This document shows, one piece after another, positions 17,526 through 26,386 of a stretch of DNA of 64,000 bases. Position numbers and translations under genes: made by a program. Origin of the DNA: Mesorhizobium sp. (lineage in GTDB: Bacteria > Pseudomonadota > Alphaproteobacteria > Rhizobiales > Rhizobiaceae); assembly GCA_004020645.1 (NCBI GenBank), contig SAQL01000002.1:186001-250000 (forward strand), given 5' to 3'. How positions within the stretch are numbered: the first letter of the stretch is position 1; the number at the start of each line of letters is the position of its first letter. Below the pieces are notes generated by a model. The model did no database searches. It was not told the DNA's origin and saw nothing but the letters and a program-made list of their open reading frames with translations.

Positions 17526-18143
17526 TCAAAGCCCTTCTTTCGCCGCCTCCGCCAGGCGCGCCGCGTAGCGGGCCATGGTGTCGATCTCGAGGTTGACCCG
17601 GTCGCCGACCTGGCGTTCGCCCCAGGTGGTCACCGTCAGCGAGTGATGGATCAGCAGCACGTCGAAGCGGGTGCCTTCGACCCTGTTCACGGTGAGCGAG
17701 GTGCCGTCGAGTGCGACGGAGCCCTTGGGTGCGATGAATTTGGCCAGGTCGCGCGGCGCTTCCAGCGTGAAGCGCACGGCGTCGCCCTCCTCCTTGCGCG
17801 CCACGATCTCGGCCGTGCCGTCGACATGGCCTGAAACGATGTGGCCACCGAGTTCGTCGCCGATCTTCAGCGCCCGCTCCAGATTGATCCTGGTGCCGAA
17901 TTTCCAGTCCATCGCCGTCGTCAGCCTGAGCGCCTCTTCCCAGGCCTCGACCTCGAACCAGCGCGCATTGGCGCCGCTTTCCGGCAGCGCCGTCACCGTC
18001 AGGCAGACGCCGCCGCAGGAAATCGAAGCACCAATGGTGATCGTCTGGGGGTCATAGGCGGTGTCGATGCGCAAGCCGACGCCCTCTCTCAGCGGCTTCA
18101 CGGCAGCGACGGTGCCGACATCGGTGACAATCCCGGTAAACAT
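17526..18143 (-). CDS. ribE: riboflavin synthase, alpha subunit
   Basis: It dismutates two lumazine molecules into riboflavin plus the pyrimidine precursor. The 205-residue protein starts MFTGIVTDVGTV, the family signature, at 18143; the longer frame upstream only translates a repeat element. Two lumazine-binding repeats are seen: the first with SCGGVCLTV and the second, about residue 98 on, with GHIVSGHVDGTAEI and GSVALDGTSLTVN. The symbol ribE is used for alpha-proteobacteria; ribC is a synonym. It is followed by ribH and preceded by ribD. Confidence 0.96.
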   Translation of the reverse strand: MFTGIVTDVGTVAAVKPLREGVGLRIDTAYDPQTITIGASISCGGVCLTVTALPESGANARWFEVEAWEEALRLTTAMDWKFGTRINLERALKIGDELGGHIVSGHVDGTAEIVARKEEGDAVRFTLEAPRDLAKFIAPKGSVALDGTSLTVNRVEGTRFDVLLIHHSLTVTTWGERQVGDRVNLEIDTMARYAARLAEAAKEGL

Positions 18144-18163
18144 CAGATCCTGTCTACTTGTTT

Positions 18164-18212
18164 GGCCACGATCTTTTCCGAAAACCGGTTCCCACTTTTC
18201 GGGATCATGGCC
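18164..18212. repeat. ~50-bp palindromic repeat unit
   Basis: GGCCACGATCTTTTCCGAAA on the left is the imperfect inverse of CCCACTTTTCGGGATCATGGCC on the right. It is the same family as at 6776 and 60147. It fills the space between ribE and ribD and touches the ribD stop codon. Confidence 0.75.
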
Positions 18213-19336
18213 TAGAAATCCCTTATCCACTCGGCGTAGCTGTCTTCGCCGAAACGCATGTCGCGCAATTTGCGAAATCCTGCCGGGATATGGTCGGCGT
18301 CGATGGGCGATACAATGCCGCCCTTGCCGATCGGCTCCTTCCCCTGGAACAGCACGATGCGGTCGACCAGCCCTTCGGCGAGGAAGGCCTTGGCCACCTT
18401 GGCGCCGCCCTCGACCAGCACGCTCGCCATGCCGAGTGCGGCCAGATCCTCGAGCAGTTCCGGCAGCGCAATATCGCCTTCATACGTCTCGGTGCCGATG
18501 AAGCGCACGCCGGCGCGTTCGAGCGCGGCCCGCCGGTGCGGGTCGGCTTCAGCGCAGGCGGCGACATAGAGCGGAACCCGCTCGACGCCGGCGACCAGCT
18601 TCGACGTTTCCGGCAGCCTGATCTGGCGGTCGAGCACGATGCGCGCCGGTGAACGGTTTTCCAGCCCCGGCAACCGCACCGTCAGCGCCGGATCGTCCTC
18701 CAGCGCCGTGCCGATGCCAATCAGTATGCCGTCGGCTTCGGCCCGCATCAGATAGACTTCGCGCCGGGCGATGTCGCCGGTGATCGAGACTTGCCCCTCG
18801 CCTTCCATGCCGATCTTCCCGTCGCTGGAAAGCGCAAGTTTCAGAATCACTTCAGGGCGCTTCTTGAGAGATCGAATGAGATAGCCAGCCATCTGCTCGG
18901 CGGCTTCTGCCAGCAGCACCTTTTCGACCACTTCGACACCGGCGGCACGCAGGATCGCATAGCCGTTGCCGGACACGCGTGGATCGGGGTCGCTCGCAGC
19001 CCCAACCACCCGCGCGACGCCGGCATTGAGCAGCGCATTGGCGCAAGGCGGCGTGCGGCCATGGTGGGCGCAGGGCTCCAGTGTGACATAGGCGGTGGCG
19101 CCGCGTGCGAGTTCGCCGGCCTCGGCCAGCGCCTCGGTCTCGGCATGCGGCCGACCACCAACAGCGGTGACACCGGTACCGACGATCATCGGTCCGGTGC
19201 CGTCGTCGCGCACGATCAGCGTGCCGACGGAAGGATTGGTCGATGTCCGTCCGGCATTTTTCCGCGACAGCCTGAGTGCTGCCGCCATGAAGCGGCGATC
19301 AAGAACTTCTTGTTCGGCTTGGCTGCGCCTTGCCAT
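18212..19336 (-). CDS. ribD: bifunctional riboflavin deaminase/reductase RibD
   Basis: RibD deaminates and then reduces the pyrimidine intermediate after GTP cyclohydrolase II. The 374-residue protein has an N-terminal cytidine-deaminase-type domain with zinc ligands in GRPHAETEAL and EPCAHHGRTPPC, and a C-terminal reductase domain from about residue 155 (ILKLALSSDGKIG, ADGILIGIGTALEDDP, VLVEGGAKVAKAFL). It starts 2 bp after the nrdR stop. The glyA/nrdR/ribD/ribE/ribH/nusB order is the usual one in rhizobia. Confidence 0.97.
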   Translation of the reverse strand: MARRSQAEQEVLDRRFMAAALRLSRKNAGRTSTNPSVGTLIVRDDGTGPMIVGTGVTAVGGRPHAETEALAEAGELARGATAYVTLEPCAHHGRTPPCANALLNAGVARVVGAASDPDPRVSGNGYAILRAAGVEVVEKVLLAEAAEQMAGYLIRSLKKRPEVILKLALSSDGKIGMEGEGQVSITGDIARREVYLMRAEADGILIGIGTALEDDPALTVRLPGLENRSPARIVLDRQIRLPETSKLVAGVERVPLYVAACAEADPHRRAALERAGVRFIGTETYEGDIALPELLEDLAALGMASVLVEGGAKVAKAFLAEGLVDRIVLFQGKEPIGKGGIVSPIDADHIPAGFRKLRDMRFGEDSYAEWIRDF

Positions 19337-19338
19337 GC

Positions 19339-19815
19339 TCAGCCGGCGTCCTCTTCCTTGAGCTCGTCACCCTTCAGTTCGCCCAGCACGTCGTGGAAAT
19401 CCTTGGCCTCGCGGAAATTGCGATAGACCGAGGCGAAGCGGACATAAGCGACGTCGTCGAGCGATTTCAGCGCCTCCATTACCAGGCGGCCGACCTCGCC
19501 CGAGGCGACTTCGGTCTCGCCCGAGCTTTCGAGCTGGCGCACGATGCCGGTCACCGCCCGGTCGATACGCTCGGGATCGACATTGCGCTTGCGCACGGCG
19601 ATCTCGACCGAGCGCAGCAGCTTGTCGCGGTCGAACGGCACCTTGCGTCCGGATTTCTTCACTACGACGAGGTCGCGCAACTGCACGCGTTCGAAGGTGG
19701 TGAAGCGGCCGCCGCAATCGGGGCAGACGCGCCGCCTGCGGATCGCCGCGCCATCTTCGGCGGGGCGCGAATCCTTCACCTGCGTATCTTCGGACTGGCA
19801 GTAGGGACAGCGCAT
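19339..19815 (-). CDS. nrdR: transcriptional repressor NrdR
   Basis: NrdR senses ATP/dATP and represses ribonucleotide reductase genes through NrdR boxes. The 158-residue protein has a zinc ribbon with Cys3, Cys6, Cys31 and Cys34 ([13 protein letters not shown] and [18 protein letters not shown]) and an ATP-cone from about residue 48 ([19 protein letters not shown]). Length and motifs are standard. No NrdR box was seen in this window, so its targets lie elsewhere. Confidence 0.97.
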   Translation of the reverse strand: MRCPYCQSEDTQVKDSRPAEDGAAIRRRRVCPDCGGRFTTFERVQLRDLVVVKKSGRKVPFDRDKLLRSVEIAVRKRNVDPERIDRAVTGIVRQLESSGETEVASGEVGRLVMEALKSLDDVAYVRFASVYRNFREAKDFHDVLGELKGDELKEEDAG

Positions 19816-19964
19816 GGACGGCCTTGTGTTCGCGATTCTCGTGGAGCGAAAGGCTTAGAGGTTTTTGCCGGGATGGCAAAGCACCGGGGTGGTCTCTCGC
19901 GCCTCAGAGATAGCGAGGCGCGAGAAAAATTGCCAGCATCATACCAGACGGCAACACCGGCCGA

Positions 19965-20561
19965 TTACGGAGCGACGTCACCGGTCGGGAACCCACATGA
20001 CACGCCGAGGCTGCGATAGGCCTTGGTGAAGCCGTCCATCGATACCGTCGCGACCGGCGTGTCGGCGAAGGTGACATCGAGTGCGCTGGCGCGGCGCATC
20101 GCACGCAGCAGCGCCAGGCTGATCTCGGGCCTGTTGTTCAACATCCATTTTCCACCGGCACCGGCCATGGCATTGATCGTCGCCTTGACCTTGCCGTTGC
20201 TGTCGCCGAACACCGCCGGAATGTTCTCGCCAGTCGGCAAGTCCTTGTTCTTCATGGCGATGACAACGGTCGGATAGCCATTGGGCGGCAGTGCATCACC
20301 ATTCGAGATGGCGAGCGTGAGGGTGCCGCTGGCACCGCTCGCGTCGAGAAAGGCGGTCGAGGCGACGCAGGTCTTGCGCAGATCCTCGCCGGTATCGATC
20401 TCGTCCACAGTGGTGGACCACATGCCGAAGGTTTCCGTCTTCGGTGCGGCTGGGATGGGCGCAGACTGTGCCAAGGCGGCGGACAGCGGCAAGGTGGTCA
20501 GTGTCGCCAACGCGCCAAGCGCGGCAAAGCCAGCGACACGGAAAATCTGCATCATCGTCAA
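19965..20561 (-). CDS. exported protein, possibly invasion-associated IalB-like
   Basis: This 198-residue protein has a signal peptide ending about LSAALAQS. The mature part starts PKTETFGMWSTTVDEID, has one Cys in RKTCVAS and one near the end in LGVSCGFPTG, and a strand-rich centre (GTLTLAISNGDAL, PTVVIAMKNKDLP, GKWMLNN). The arrangement, with two far-apart Cys residues and the 'WS' start, resembles IalB-family periplasmic proteins common in Hyphomicrobiales, but the match is only suggestive. It stands alone between nrdR and glyA. Confidence 0.6.
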   Translation of the reverse strand: MTMMQIFRVAGFAALGALATLTTLPLSAALAQSAPIPAAPKTETFGMWSTTVDEIDTGEDLRKTCVASTAFLDASGASGTLTLAISNGDALPPNGYPTVVIAMKNKDLPTGENIPAVFGDSNGKVKATINAMAGAGGKWMLNNRPEISLALLRAMRRASALDVTFADTPVATVSMDGFTKAYRSLGVSCGFPTGDVAP

Positions 20562-20636
20562 GCCTCCTGTCCGGACTCCGTTCCCACTGAAAAAGTGCTT
20601 CTCATACGGCCCGATAAAGGGTGACCTCGCGTGAGC

Positions 20637-21950
20637 TCAACCGAGATAGGGATAGAGCGGAAAACGATCCGTCAGCGCGGCCACCTTCGCCTTCACCGCG
20701 GCCTCGACGGCTGCATTGCCCTCGTCCGAATTCGCGGCCTTGAGCCCGTCCAGCACCTCGGCGATCAGCTTGCCGATCTCGCGGAACTCGGCCTGGCCGA
20801 AGCCGCGCGTGGTGCCGGCCGGCGTGCCGAGCCGCACACCCGAGGTGACGAACGGCTTTTCGGGATCGAACGGGATGCCGTTCTTGTTGCAGGTGATGTT
20901 GGCGCGGCCAAGCGCTGCCTCGGCGCGCTTGCCGGTGGCGTTCTTGGGCCTGAGGTCGACCAGCATCAGATGGTTGTCGGTACCGCCGGAGACGATGTCG
21001 AGACCGGTTTCCTGCAGGCTGGAGGCCAGCGCCTTGGCATTGGCGGCAACGCTCTCGGCATAGATCTTGAAGCTCGGCTTCAGCGCTTCGCCGAAGGCCA
21101 CCGCCTTGGCGGCGATGACATGCATCAGCGGCCCGCCCTGCAGGCCCGGAAACACCGCCGAGTTCATCTTCTTGGCGATCTCCTCATCATTGCACAGGAT
21201 CATGCCGCCACGCGGGCCGCGCAGCGATTTGTGCGTGGTGGTGGTGACCACATGGGCATATGGCAGCGGCGACGGATGCACGCCGCCGGCGACCAGGCCG
21301 GCGATATGGGCCATGTCGACCATCAGATAGGCGCCGATCGAGTCGGCGATCTCGCGAAAACGCTTCCAATCCCAGACGCGCGAATAGGCGGTGCCGCCGG
21401 CCAGGATCAGCTTCGGCCTGGTCTCGTGGGCGGTCTTCTCGATCGCATCCATGTCGAGCAGATGATCGTCCCTGCGCACGCCGTAGGAAACGACCTTGAA
21501 CCATTTGCCGCTCATGTTGACCGGCGAACCGTGCGTCAGGTGGCCACCGGAATTGAGGTCGAGCCCCATGAAGGTGTCGCCGGGCTGCAGCAGCGCCAGG
21601 AACACCGCCTGGTTCATTTGGCTGCCGGAATTCGGCTGGACGTTGGCGAAGTTGCAGCCGAACAGTTTTTTGGCGCGCTCGATGGCCAGGTCCTCGGCCA
21701 CGTCGACGAACTGGCAGCCGCCGTAGTAGCGCTTGCCCGGATAGCCCTCGGCGTATTTATTGGTCATGATCGAGCCCTGCGCTTCCAGCACAGCGCGGGA
21801 GACGATGTTTTCCGATGCGATCAACTCGATCTCGTGGCGCTGGCGGCCGAGTTCGTTGCGGATCGCGCCGAAAATCTCCGGATCGGCATCGGCAAGCGTG
21901 GTTTCGAAGAAGGATTCGAATTTGTTCGACACTGCCGCTGCTGTTGCCAT
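20637..21950 (-). CDS. glyA: serine hydroxymethyltransferase
   Basis: This PLP enzyme converts serine and tetrahydrofolate to glycine and methylene-THF. The 437-residue protein has the PLP lysine Lys241 in [16 protein letters not shown]. Other motifs: [46 protein letters not shown] and [11 protein letters not shown]. Length is typical. No riboswitch-like structure is visible in the 270 bp in front. Confidence 0.97.
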   Translation of the reverse strand: MATAAAVSNKFESFFETTLADADPEIFGAIRNELGRQRHEIELIASENIVSRAVLEAQGSIMTNKYAEGYPGKRYYGGCQFVDVAEDLAIERAKKLFGCNFANVQPNSGSQMNQAVFLALLQPGDTFMGLDLNSGGHLTHGSPVNMSGKWFKVVSYGVRRDDHLLDMDAIEKTAHETRPKLILAGGTAYSRVWDWKRFREIADSIGAYLMVDMAHIAGLVAGGVHPSPLPYAHVVTTTTHKSLRGPRGGMILCNDEEIAKKMNSAVFPGLQGGPLMHVIAAKAVAFGEALKPSFKIYAESVAANAKALASSLQETGLDIVSGGTDNHLMLVDLRPKNATGKRAEAALGRANITCNKNGIPFDPEKPFVTSGVRLGTPAGTTRGFGQAEFREIGKLIAEVLDGLKAANSDEGNAAVEAAVKAKVAALTDRFPLYPYLG

Positions 21951-22177
21951 GCTTGAGATCCTTGTCGTCCGGGGGTCTGCCGCGCCATTAACACAGTTGC
22001 TTTCGCCCCGCCACGTTTGCAGCGCGAAATTTGCTGGCCGGATTGCGGCAGCGAGGCGAAATAGTCATCTACTGCTTCTGTGAGCTACGGCCGCACGCTC
22101 CGGTGATATCGGGCTTCGGGCAAGTTGGCCTCCAAGCCATCGGCCGGATACCACCCCGGCCACATGCCTGGCGCACA

Positions 22178-22208
22178 TCAAAAAAGGCCGCCCTCAACAG
22201 CGGCCTTT
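22178..22208 (-). terminator. Rho-independent terminator after the L,D-transpeptidase gene
   Basis: AAAGGCCGC (22183-22191) pairs with GCGGCCTTT (22200-22208); on the minus strand T6 follows. It is 20 bp past the stop at 22228. Confidence 0.8.
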
Positions 22209-22227
22209 CAGTAGAAAAATCAGAAGC

Positions 22228-23481
22228 TTAGAGCGCAGAGGTGATCTGCAGCTCGTTGGCTCCGTCGAGCCCGTAGATGTCGTCGCGGAACTGCACGACG
22301 CCAGGCCCCGTCGACCAGGCCGAGATGTAGAGGAAAAAGACCGGCACCGGATTGGTGACCTGCACCGGGATGTTCTCGCCGCTCTTGATCGCCGCCTCGA
22401 AATGCTGGCGGCTCCAGCCCGGCGTGTCGCGCAGGATCCAGGTGACGAGGTCGCGTACGTTCTGGACGCGCACGCAGCCCGAGGAATCGAAGCGCATCAT
22501 CTTGCCGAACAGGCTTTGTTGCGGCGTGTCGTGCATGTAGACGCCGTCCGGGCTCGGGAAATTGATCTTGACAGAAGCCATCGCATTGCCGGCGCCCGGA
22601 TCCTGGCGGAAGCGATATTTCTCCGCGTCGTCGGTCGACCAGTCGACGGTCAGCGGATCGACCTCGCTGCCGTCCGGTGCGAACAGGCGGATGTTGCTGT
22701 CCTTGAGATAGTTGGGGTCCTTCCGCATCAGCGGAATGATGTCCTTGCGCACGATCGAGACCGGCGCGTTCCAATAGGGATTGACGATGATCTCGTTGAT
22801 CTTGGAATCGACGATCGGCGTCTGACGGTCGATCTTGCCCACAACGGCGGTGTGGCGCAGCACGACGCGGTCGTTCTCGACCGCTTCGATCTGGGCGCCT
22901 GGGATGTCTACCAATACATAACGGTTGCCCAGCGTGCCGGCGCGTTCGTTCAGCCGCTGCAGATTGGTCTGCAGCTGGCCAAGCCGGACCTGCGCCGAAA
23001 CATTCATCGCCGCATACGAATATTGGCCCAGGGTCCCGTCGGAAGGCAGGCCGTGGCGCGCCTGGAAGCGCTTGACCGCCGCATCGACGTAGGAATCGAA
23101 GGCCTCTGAAAGGCCGGCGCCCTGCGCCAGGTCGCCCGAAATCATCAAGCGCCTGCGCAATGGCACCACGTCGGGATCGATGACGCCGAGCTGCAATTTC
23201 TTGGTGTCCGGGACCGGCTCCCAGCCGCCCTGCGCGACAATATTCTGATACTGCGCGATCGCCTGCTCGGTGTACGCAACGGTCTGCAGGCTGACGATCG
23301 GCAGCGTCGAGGCCACCTTGCCACCCTGGCTGGCGCGGGCGTCGAACTGGTCGTCCCAGTTGCCGCGGCCCGAGGATTTCAGGATATCCGCGATCACGTC
23401 CTGCGCGCTGGCGCCACCGGCAATCATCGTCGCGGCCAACGCGGAGGCTCCGGAAAGGAAGAAACGGCGACTGGTTCTCAT
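22228..23481 (-). CDS. ldtP: L,D-transpeptidase, periplasmic (LdtP-like)
   Basis: It makes 3-3 peptidoglycan cross-links or attaches proteins to peptidoglycan. The ATG at 23481 (GGAG 7 bp in front) gives 417 residues. The N terminus has a twin-arginine-like SRRFFLSG and a hydrophobic stretch ending GGASA. A peptidoglycan-binding-type module lies about residues 130-160 (AAVKRFQARHGLPSDGTLG). The YkuD catalytic domain has His317 in MHDTP and Cys336 in SSGCVRVQ. The marR-type gene just upstream matches the known LdtR regulator; symbol by that analogy. Confidence 0.85.
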   Translation of the reverse strand: MRTSRRFFLSGASALAATMIAGGASAQDVIADILKSSGRGNWDDQFDARASQGGKVASTLPIVSLQTVAYTEQAIAQYQNIVAQGGWEPVPDTKKLQLGVIDPDVVPLRRRLMISGDLAQGAGLSEAFDSYVDAAVKRFQARHGLPSDGTLGQYSYAAMNVSAQVRLGQLQTNLQRLNERAGTLGNRYVLVDIPGAQIEAVENDRVVLRHTAVVGKIDRQTPIVDSKINEIIVNPYWNAPVSIVRKDIIPLMRKDPNYLKDSNIRLFAPDGSEVDPLTVDWSTDDAEKYRFRQDPGAGNAMASVKINFPSPDGVYMHDTPQQSLFGKMMRFDSSGCVRVQNVRDLVTWILRDTPGWSRQHFEAAIKSGENIPVQVTNPVPVFFLYISAWSTGPGVVQFRDDIYGLDGANELQITSAL

Positions 23482-23747
23482 GTACGCTCCAGATATTCCT
23501 GTAACAACTTTTTCACCGGGCGATCCCGCCCGCACTCTAGGGTTGGCGTCCTTAACAATTAGCCAACCATGGCCCCCAATTGCTGCTGTGTGAGAACGCG
23601 CCGGGCGCAACGCGCGTTCAGAGGAGACGGTTGGCAGGGAGACGGTTGGCTCTCGCCGCAACATCACCCGCATTCTCGCTTTCACCGGGAATATGGCGGC
23701 AACGTGACCCTGACCGCGATTTGGATCGGCTGGCGTGACGAAACGGA

Positions 23748-23775
23748 AAGACCGGTGCTTTTCGGCACCGGTCTT
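23748..23775 (-). terminator. terminator after the marR-type gene
   Basis: AAGACCGGTGC (23748-23758) pairs with GCACCGGTCTT (23765-23775), a strong 11-bp stem with a T-rich flank on the minus strand. It separates ldtR and ldtP transcription. Confidence 0.75.
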
Positions 23776-23833
23776 GAGGTCGCTCCCGACCGCGCTTCTT
23801 CGGCGCGGTTCCCCTACATGCTGCGGATTTGCG

Positions 23834-24349
23834 TTACATCCGGTAAGCGATGGTGTCGTTCCAGAAGCGGTCGAGGCGCTGCAGGGCGCGGTTCATCTGC
23901 TTGAATTCTTCCGTGTTGATGCCGCCGACCTGCTCGATCGAGCCGACATGGCGCTCGTAGAGGCCGGCGACGACTTCCGCCACCTCACTGCCCTTCGGCG
24001 TCAGCGAGACCCGCACCGAACGGCGGTCGATGCGCGAGCGCTGGTGGTTGATGAAGCCGAGATCGACCAGCTTCTTCAGATTGTAGGAGACGTTCGAGCC
24101 GAGATAGTAGCCGCGCGAGCGCAGTTCGCCGGCGGTCAGCTCCGAATTGCCGATGTTGAAGAGCAGCAGCGCCTGGATGGCGTTGATGTCCGAACGGCCG
24201 TTGCGGTCGAATTCGTCCTTGATCACGTCAAGCAAACGGCGGTGGAGCCGTTCCACCAGCTGCAGCGATTCCATGTACAGCGAACGGATCGCCTCGCGGC
24301 GGTCATCGGATACGTTGGCGGTCTTCGCCGCCGGACGGGAATTGATCAT
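23834..24349 (-). CDS. ldtR: MarR-family regulator LdtR
   Basis: The protein has 171 residues from the ATG at 24349 (GAGAGGCAAAG in front). A winged-helix domain covers about residues 48-110 (NAIQALLLFNIGNSELTAG, NVSYNLKKLVDLGFINHQRS, RIDRRSVRVSLTPKG). This MarR subtype, next to an L,D-transpeptidase gene, corresponds to LdtR, described in Liberibacter and Sinorhizobium as a regulator of ldtP and of osmotic stress tolerance. The long upstream leader (24350-24550) is AT-richer than the surroundings and probably carries its own promoter. Confidence 0.82.
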   Translation of the reverse strand: MINSRPAAKTANVSDDRREAIRSLYMESLQLVERLHRRLLDVIKDEFDRNGRSDINAIQALLLFNIGNSELTAGELRSRGYYLGSNVSYNLKKLVDLGFINHQRSRIDRRSVRVSLTPKGSEVAEVVAGLYERHVGSIEQVGGINTEEFKQMNRALQRLDRFWNDTIAYRM

Positions 24350-24561
24350 TGTCTTTGCCTCTCGTTTGTCGCCTGGTGATTTTTTGTTTTTCACCTTGAT
24401 CGCGACACTATCGAATACTCATAAAATTCGACTTAAACGCTAGGGCTAACAAGAGCTTACCGGTAATAGGTTTCGAAAGAGGCTTAACGAAGGGTCACCC
24501 GAACAAGGATGATTAACCTAAAGATTTAGCCAATGATTCCGGGCGGAAGCCGACACAAGTT

Positions 24562-24627
24562 AGAGCGTCCTTTGCGCGTTCAACAGGACGCGCGGCGCTG
24601 TTCTTGTTGAGCATCGGTCCGATGCTC
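24562..24627. repeat. short palindromic repeat units
   Basis: AGAGCGTCCTTTGCGCGTTC / GGACGCGC and GAGCATCGGTCCGATGCTC are two small inverted units. The first type also occurs at 6121 and 14650. The second ends at the stop codon of the next gene. Confidence 0.6.
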
Positions 24628-25049
24628 TATTGCCGTGTCTGGCGCTTCTGCATCCAGATCACCACGCGAAAGACGACGTAGAGCAGCGCCACCGCCGCAT
24701 GCGAGGCTAGGATCAGCGGCCGGTGGCCGAAGAGCTCGGGAAAGCCGGCATACATGACGGTTTCGGTGGCCGCGCAGATGAACCAGATCACCGGCCCCCA
24801 GGAGGCCAGCATCCACAGACCGGCGGCGGCGAAGGGGAAGAAGACGGCGAGCGTCACCGCCGCCACCTGCCAATGCACCGGCATCAGGTCGAAGCGCCAC
24901 AACGAACCGGGATAGAAGCCGATCAGCCGGATCCAGTACAAAATCCCGAACAACAGGCAGTAGCCCGAGATGACGCGCTGGAACCAGGCGAAGATGACCT
25001 CGACCGTCGAGGGCTGGAGCACGACGCGTCTCGACGTGACGTCGCTCAC
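24627..25049 (-). CDS. small membrane protein (DUF6163-like)
   Basis: The protein has 140 residues with about four hydrophobic helices (YCLLFGILYWIRLIGFY, VAAVTLAVFFPFAAAGLW, ASWGPVIWFICAATETV, ASHAAVALLYVVFRVVIW). The GTG start at 25049 overlaps the stop of the enoyl-CoA hydratase-type gene (GTGA), so translation is probably coupled. Small membrane proteins of this sort stand between hemB and ldtR in several rhizobia; the function is unknown. Confidence 0.7.
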   Translation of the reverse strand: MSDVTSRRVVLQPSTVEVIFAWFQRVISGYCLLFGILYWIRLIGFYPGSLWRFDLMPVHWQVAAVTLAVFFPFAAAGLWMLASWGPVIWFICAATETVMYAGFPELFGHRPLILASHAAVALLYVVFRVVIWMQKRQTRQ

Positions 25050-26089
25050 AGTTCGAGTTCCCGTTCGCCGAGCGGAGCGAAATAAGCATCGATGTCGGCA
25101 GCACTGACGTCGTCGATGCCTGCCGGACGCCATTGCGGCGTCGAGCCCTTGTCTATGATTGCGGCGCGGATGCCTTCGTAGAAATCGTGACCGGCAAGCA
25201 TGCGGTTGAGGATGCGGAACTCCATCCGCATGCATTCGTCCATCGACAGCGTCAGTCCGGCGCTGATCTCGCGCCAGGCGACATGCAGGCTGGTCGGCGA
25301 GCGGGTGCGGATCGTCGCCAGCGTCTTTGCCGCGAACGCATCGGCGGTTGCGGCACGCTCCAGGCTGCCGATGACGTCACCCAGCGACGGTTGCGCGACA
25401 TGGCGGGCGATCGCTTCCAGCGTCGGACTGTCGGTCTCGCGCCGGGCCGGGATGGAAAAGCCGCGCAACGCCGATTCCGGGTCGTCGCTCGCCACCAGCC
25501 GGTCGAGAAGACCGGCCTGGTCCTGCGCCTTGATCGTATGCGTCGCCAGGCCCGACCACAAAGCATCGCCATAGCGGATGCGGTTGCCGGTCAGGGCCAG
25601 ATACATGCCGAAGCTGCCGCCAAGGTTCGGCAGAAGATGACTGGCGCCGACATCCGGGAAAAAGCCGATGCCGACTTCCGGCATGGCGAACTGAGCGTTC
25701 TCGGTCAGCACCCGATGCGAGCCGTGGAACGAGATGCCGACGCCGCCGCCCATAACGATGCCGTCGATCAGCGCGACATAGGGTTTTTCGAACCGCGCGA
25801 TGCGGGCGTTCAGCCGGTATTCGTCGGCGAAGAAATCGACCGGCGGCTTTCCGGCCCGGCCGGCCTCGTAGATGTGGAGGATGTCGCCGCCGGCCGAAAA
25901 CGCCCTGCCCTCGGCCTTGACGACGACGATATCGACGCCGTCATCGCGCTCCCAGGCGCGCAGCGCCTTGTCGAGCGCGTTGACCATGCGATGGGTGACG
26001 GCATTGAGCGCCTGCGGCCGCGTCAGCGTGACAACGCCGGCCCTGCCCGATCGTTCGAAGCGGATCTCGTTGCCGCCGCCAAAATCCAT
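25046..26089 (-). CDS. enoyl-CoA hydratase/3-hydroxyisobutyryl-CoA hydrolase family
   Basis: This is a 347-residue crotonase-fold protein. N-terminal motifs: AGVVTLTRPQALNAVTHRM, VKAEGRAFSAGGDILHIYE (oxyanion hole with GGD) and GIVMGGGVGISFHGSHRV with ENAQFAMPEVGIGFFPDVG. The length, the FFPDVGASHLLP segment and the C-terminal DFYEGIRAAIIDKG pattern fit 3-hydroxyisobutyryl-CoA hydrolase of valine breakdown better than a plain enoyl-CoA hydratase of ~260 residues. It is co-translated with the following membrane protein gene. Confidence 0.87.
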   Translation of the reverse strand: MDFGGGNEIRFERSGRAGVVTLTRPQALNAVTHRMVNALDKALRAWERDDGVDIVVVKAEGRAFSAGGDILHIYEAGRAGKPPVDFFADEYRLNARIARFEKPYVALIDGIVMGGGVGISFHGSHRVLTENAQFAMPEVGIGFFPDVGASHLLPNLGGSFGMYLALTGNRIRYGDALWSGLATHTIKAQDQAGLLDRLVASDDPESALRGFSIPARRETDSPTLEAIARHVAQPSLGDVIGSLERAATADAFAAKTLATIRTRSPTSLHVAWREISAGLTLSMDECMRMEFRILNRMLAGHDFYEGIRAAIIDKGSTPQWRPAGIDDVSAADIDAYFAPLGERELEL

Positions 26090-26177
26090 CGCCTAAGAAT
26101 CCCTCCCCGCGCCGCCGGACTGAAGTGCTAAAGCGTGGCGCATGGCTGCGTCAATGCCAAGGGCAATCCTGCCGCCT

Positions 26178-26331
26178 TGGCCACCGCCGGCGGCCGATGC
26201 TGAGGGCCGGCTTCGGGGCCCCTTTTTCGCGGGGCGCAGTTCCCCTCTCCGTCTCGGCTTCGCTGAGCCACCTCTCGCCCACTCTCGTGGGGGCGAGGAA
26301 CCAAGCTGGAAGGGCTGGCACAATCGTGCCG
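26178..26331. repeat. degenerate repeat-rich intergenic element
   Basis: Fragments such as GGGGCCCCTTTTTCGCGGGG, TTCCCCTCTCCG and CTCTCGTGGGGGCGAGGAAC recall half-units of the dispersed inverted repeats but do not close to a full element. It lies in the 300-bp gap in front of hemB. Confidence 0.4.
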
Positions 26332-26386
26332 CATTGGTCAGCGGCGGAGGCTCGTGGTAAAAGCCACCCGATCCGGAGTTTTGGCG

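Noticed and set aside
21951..22180. Glycine-riboswitch in front of glyA
   Set aside because: I find no tandem aptamer-like purine-rich pattern; the leader is short and plain.
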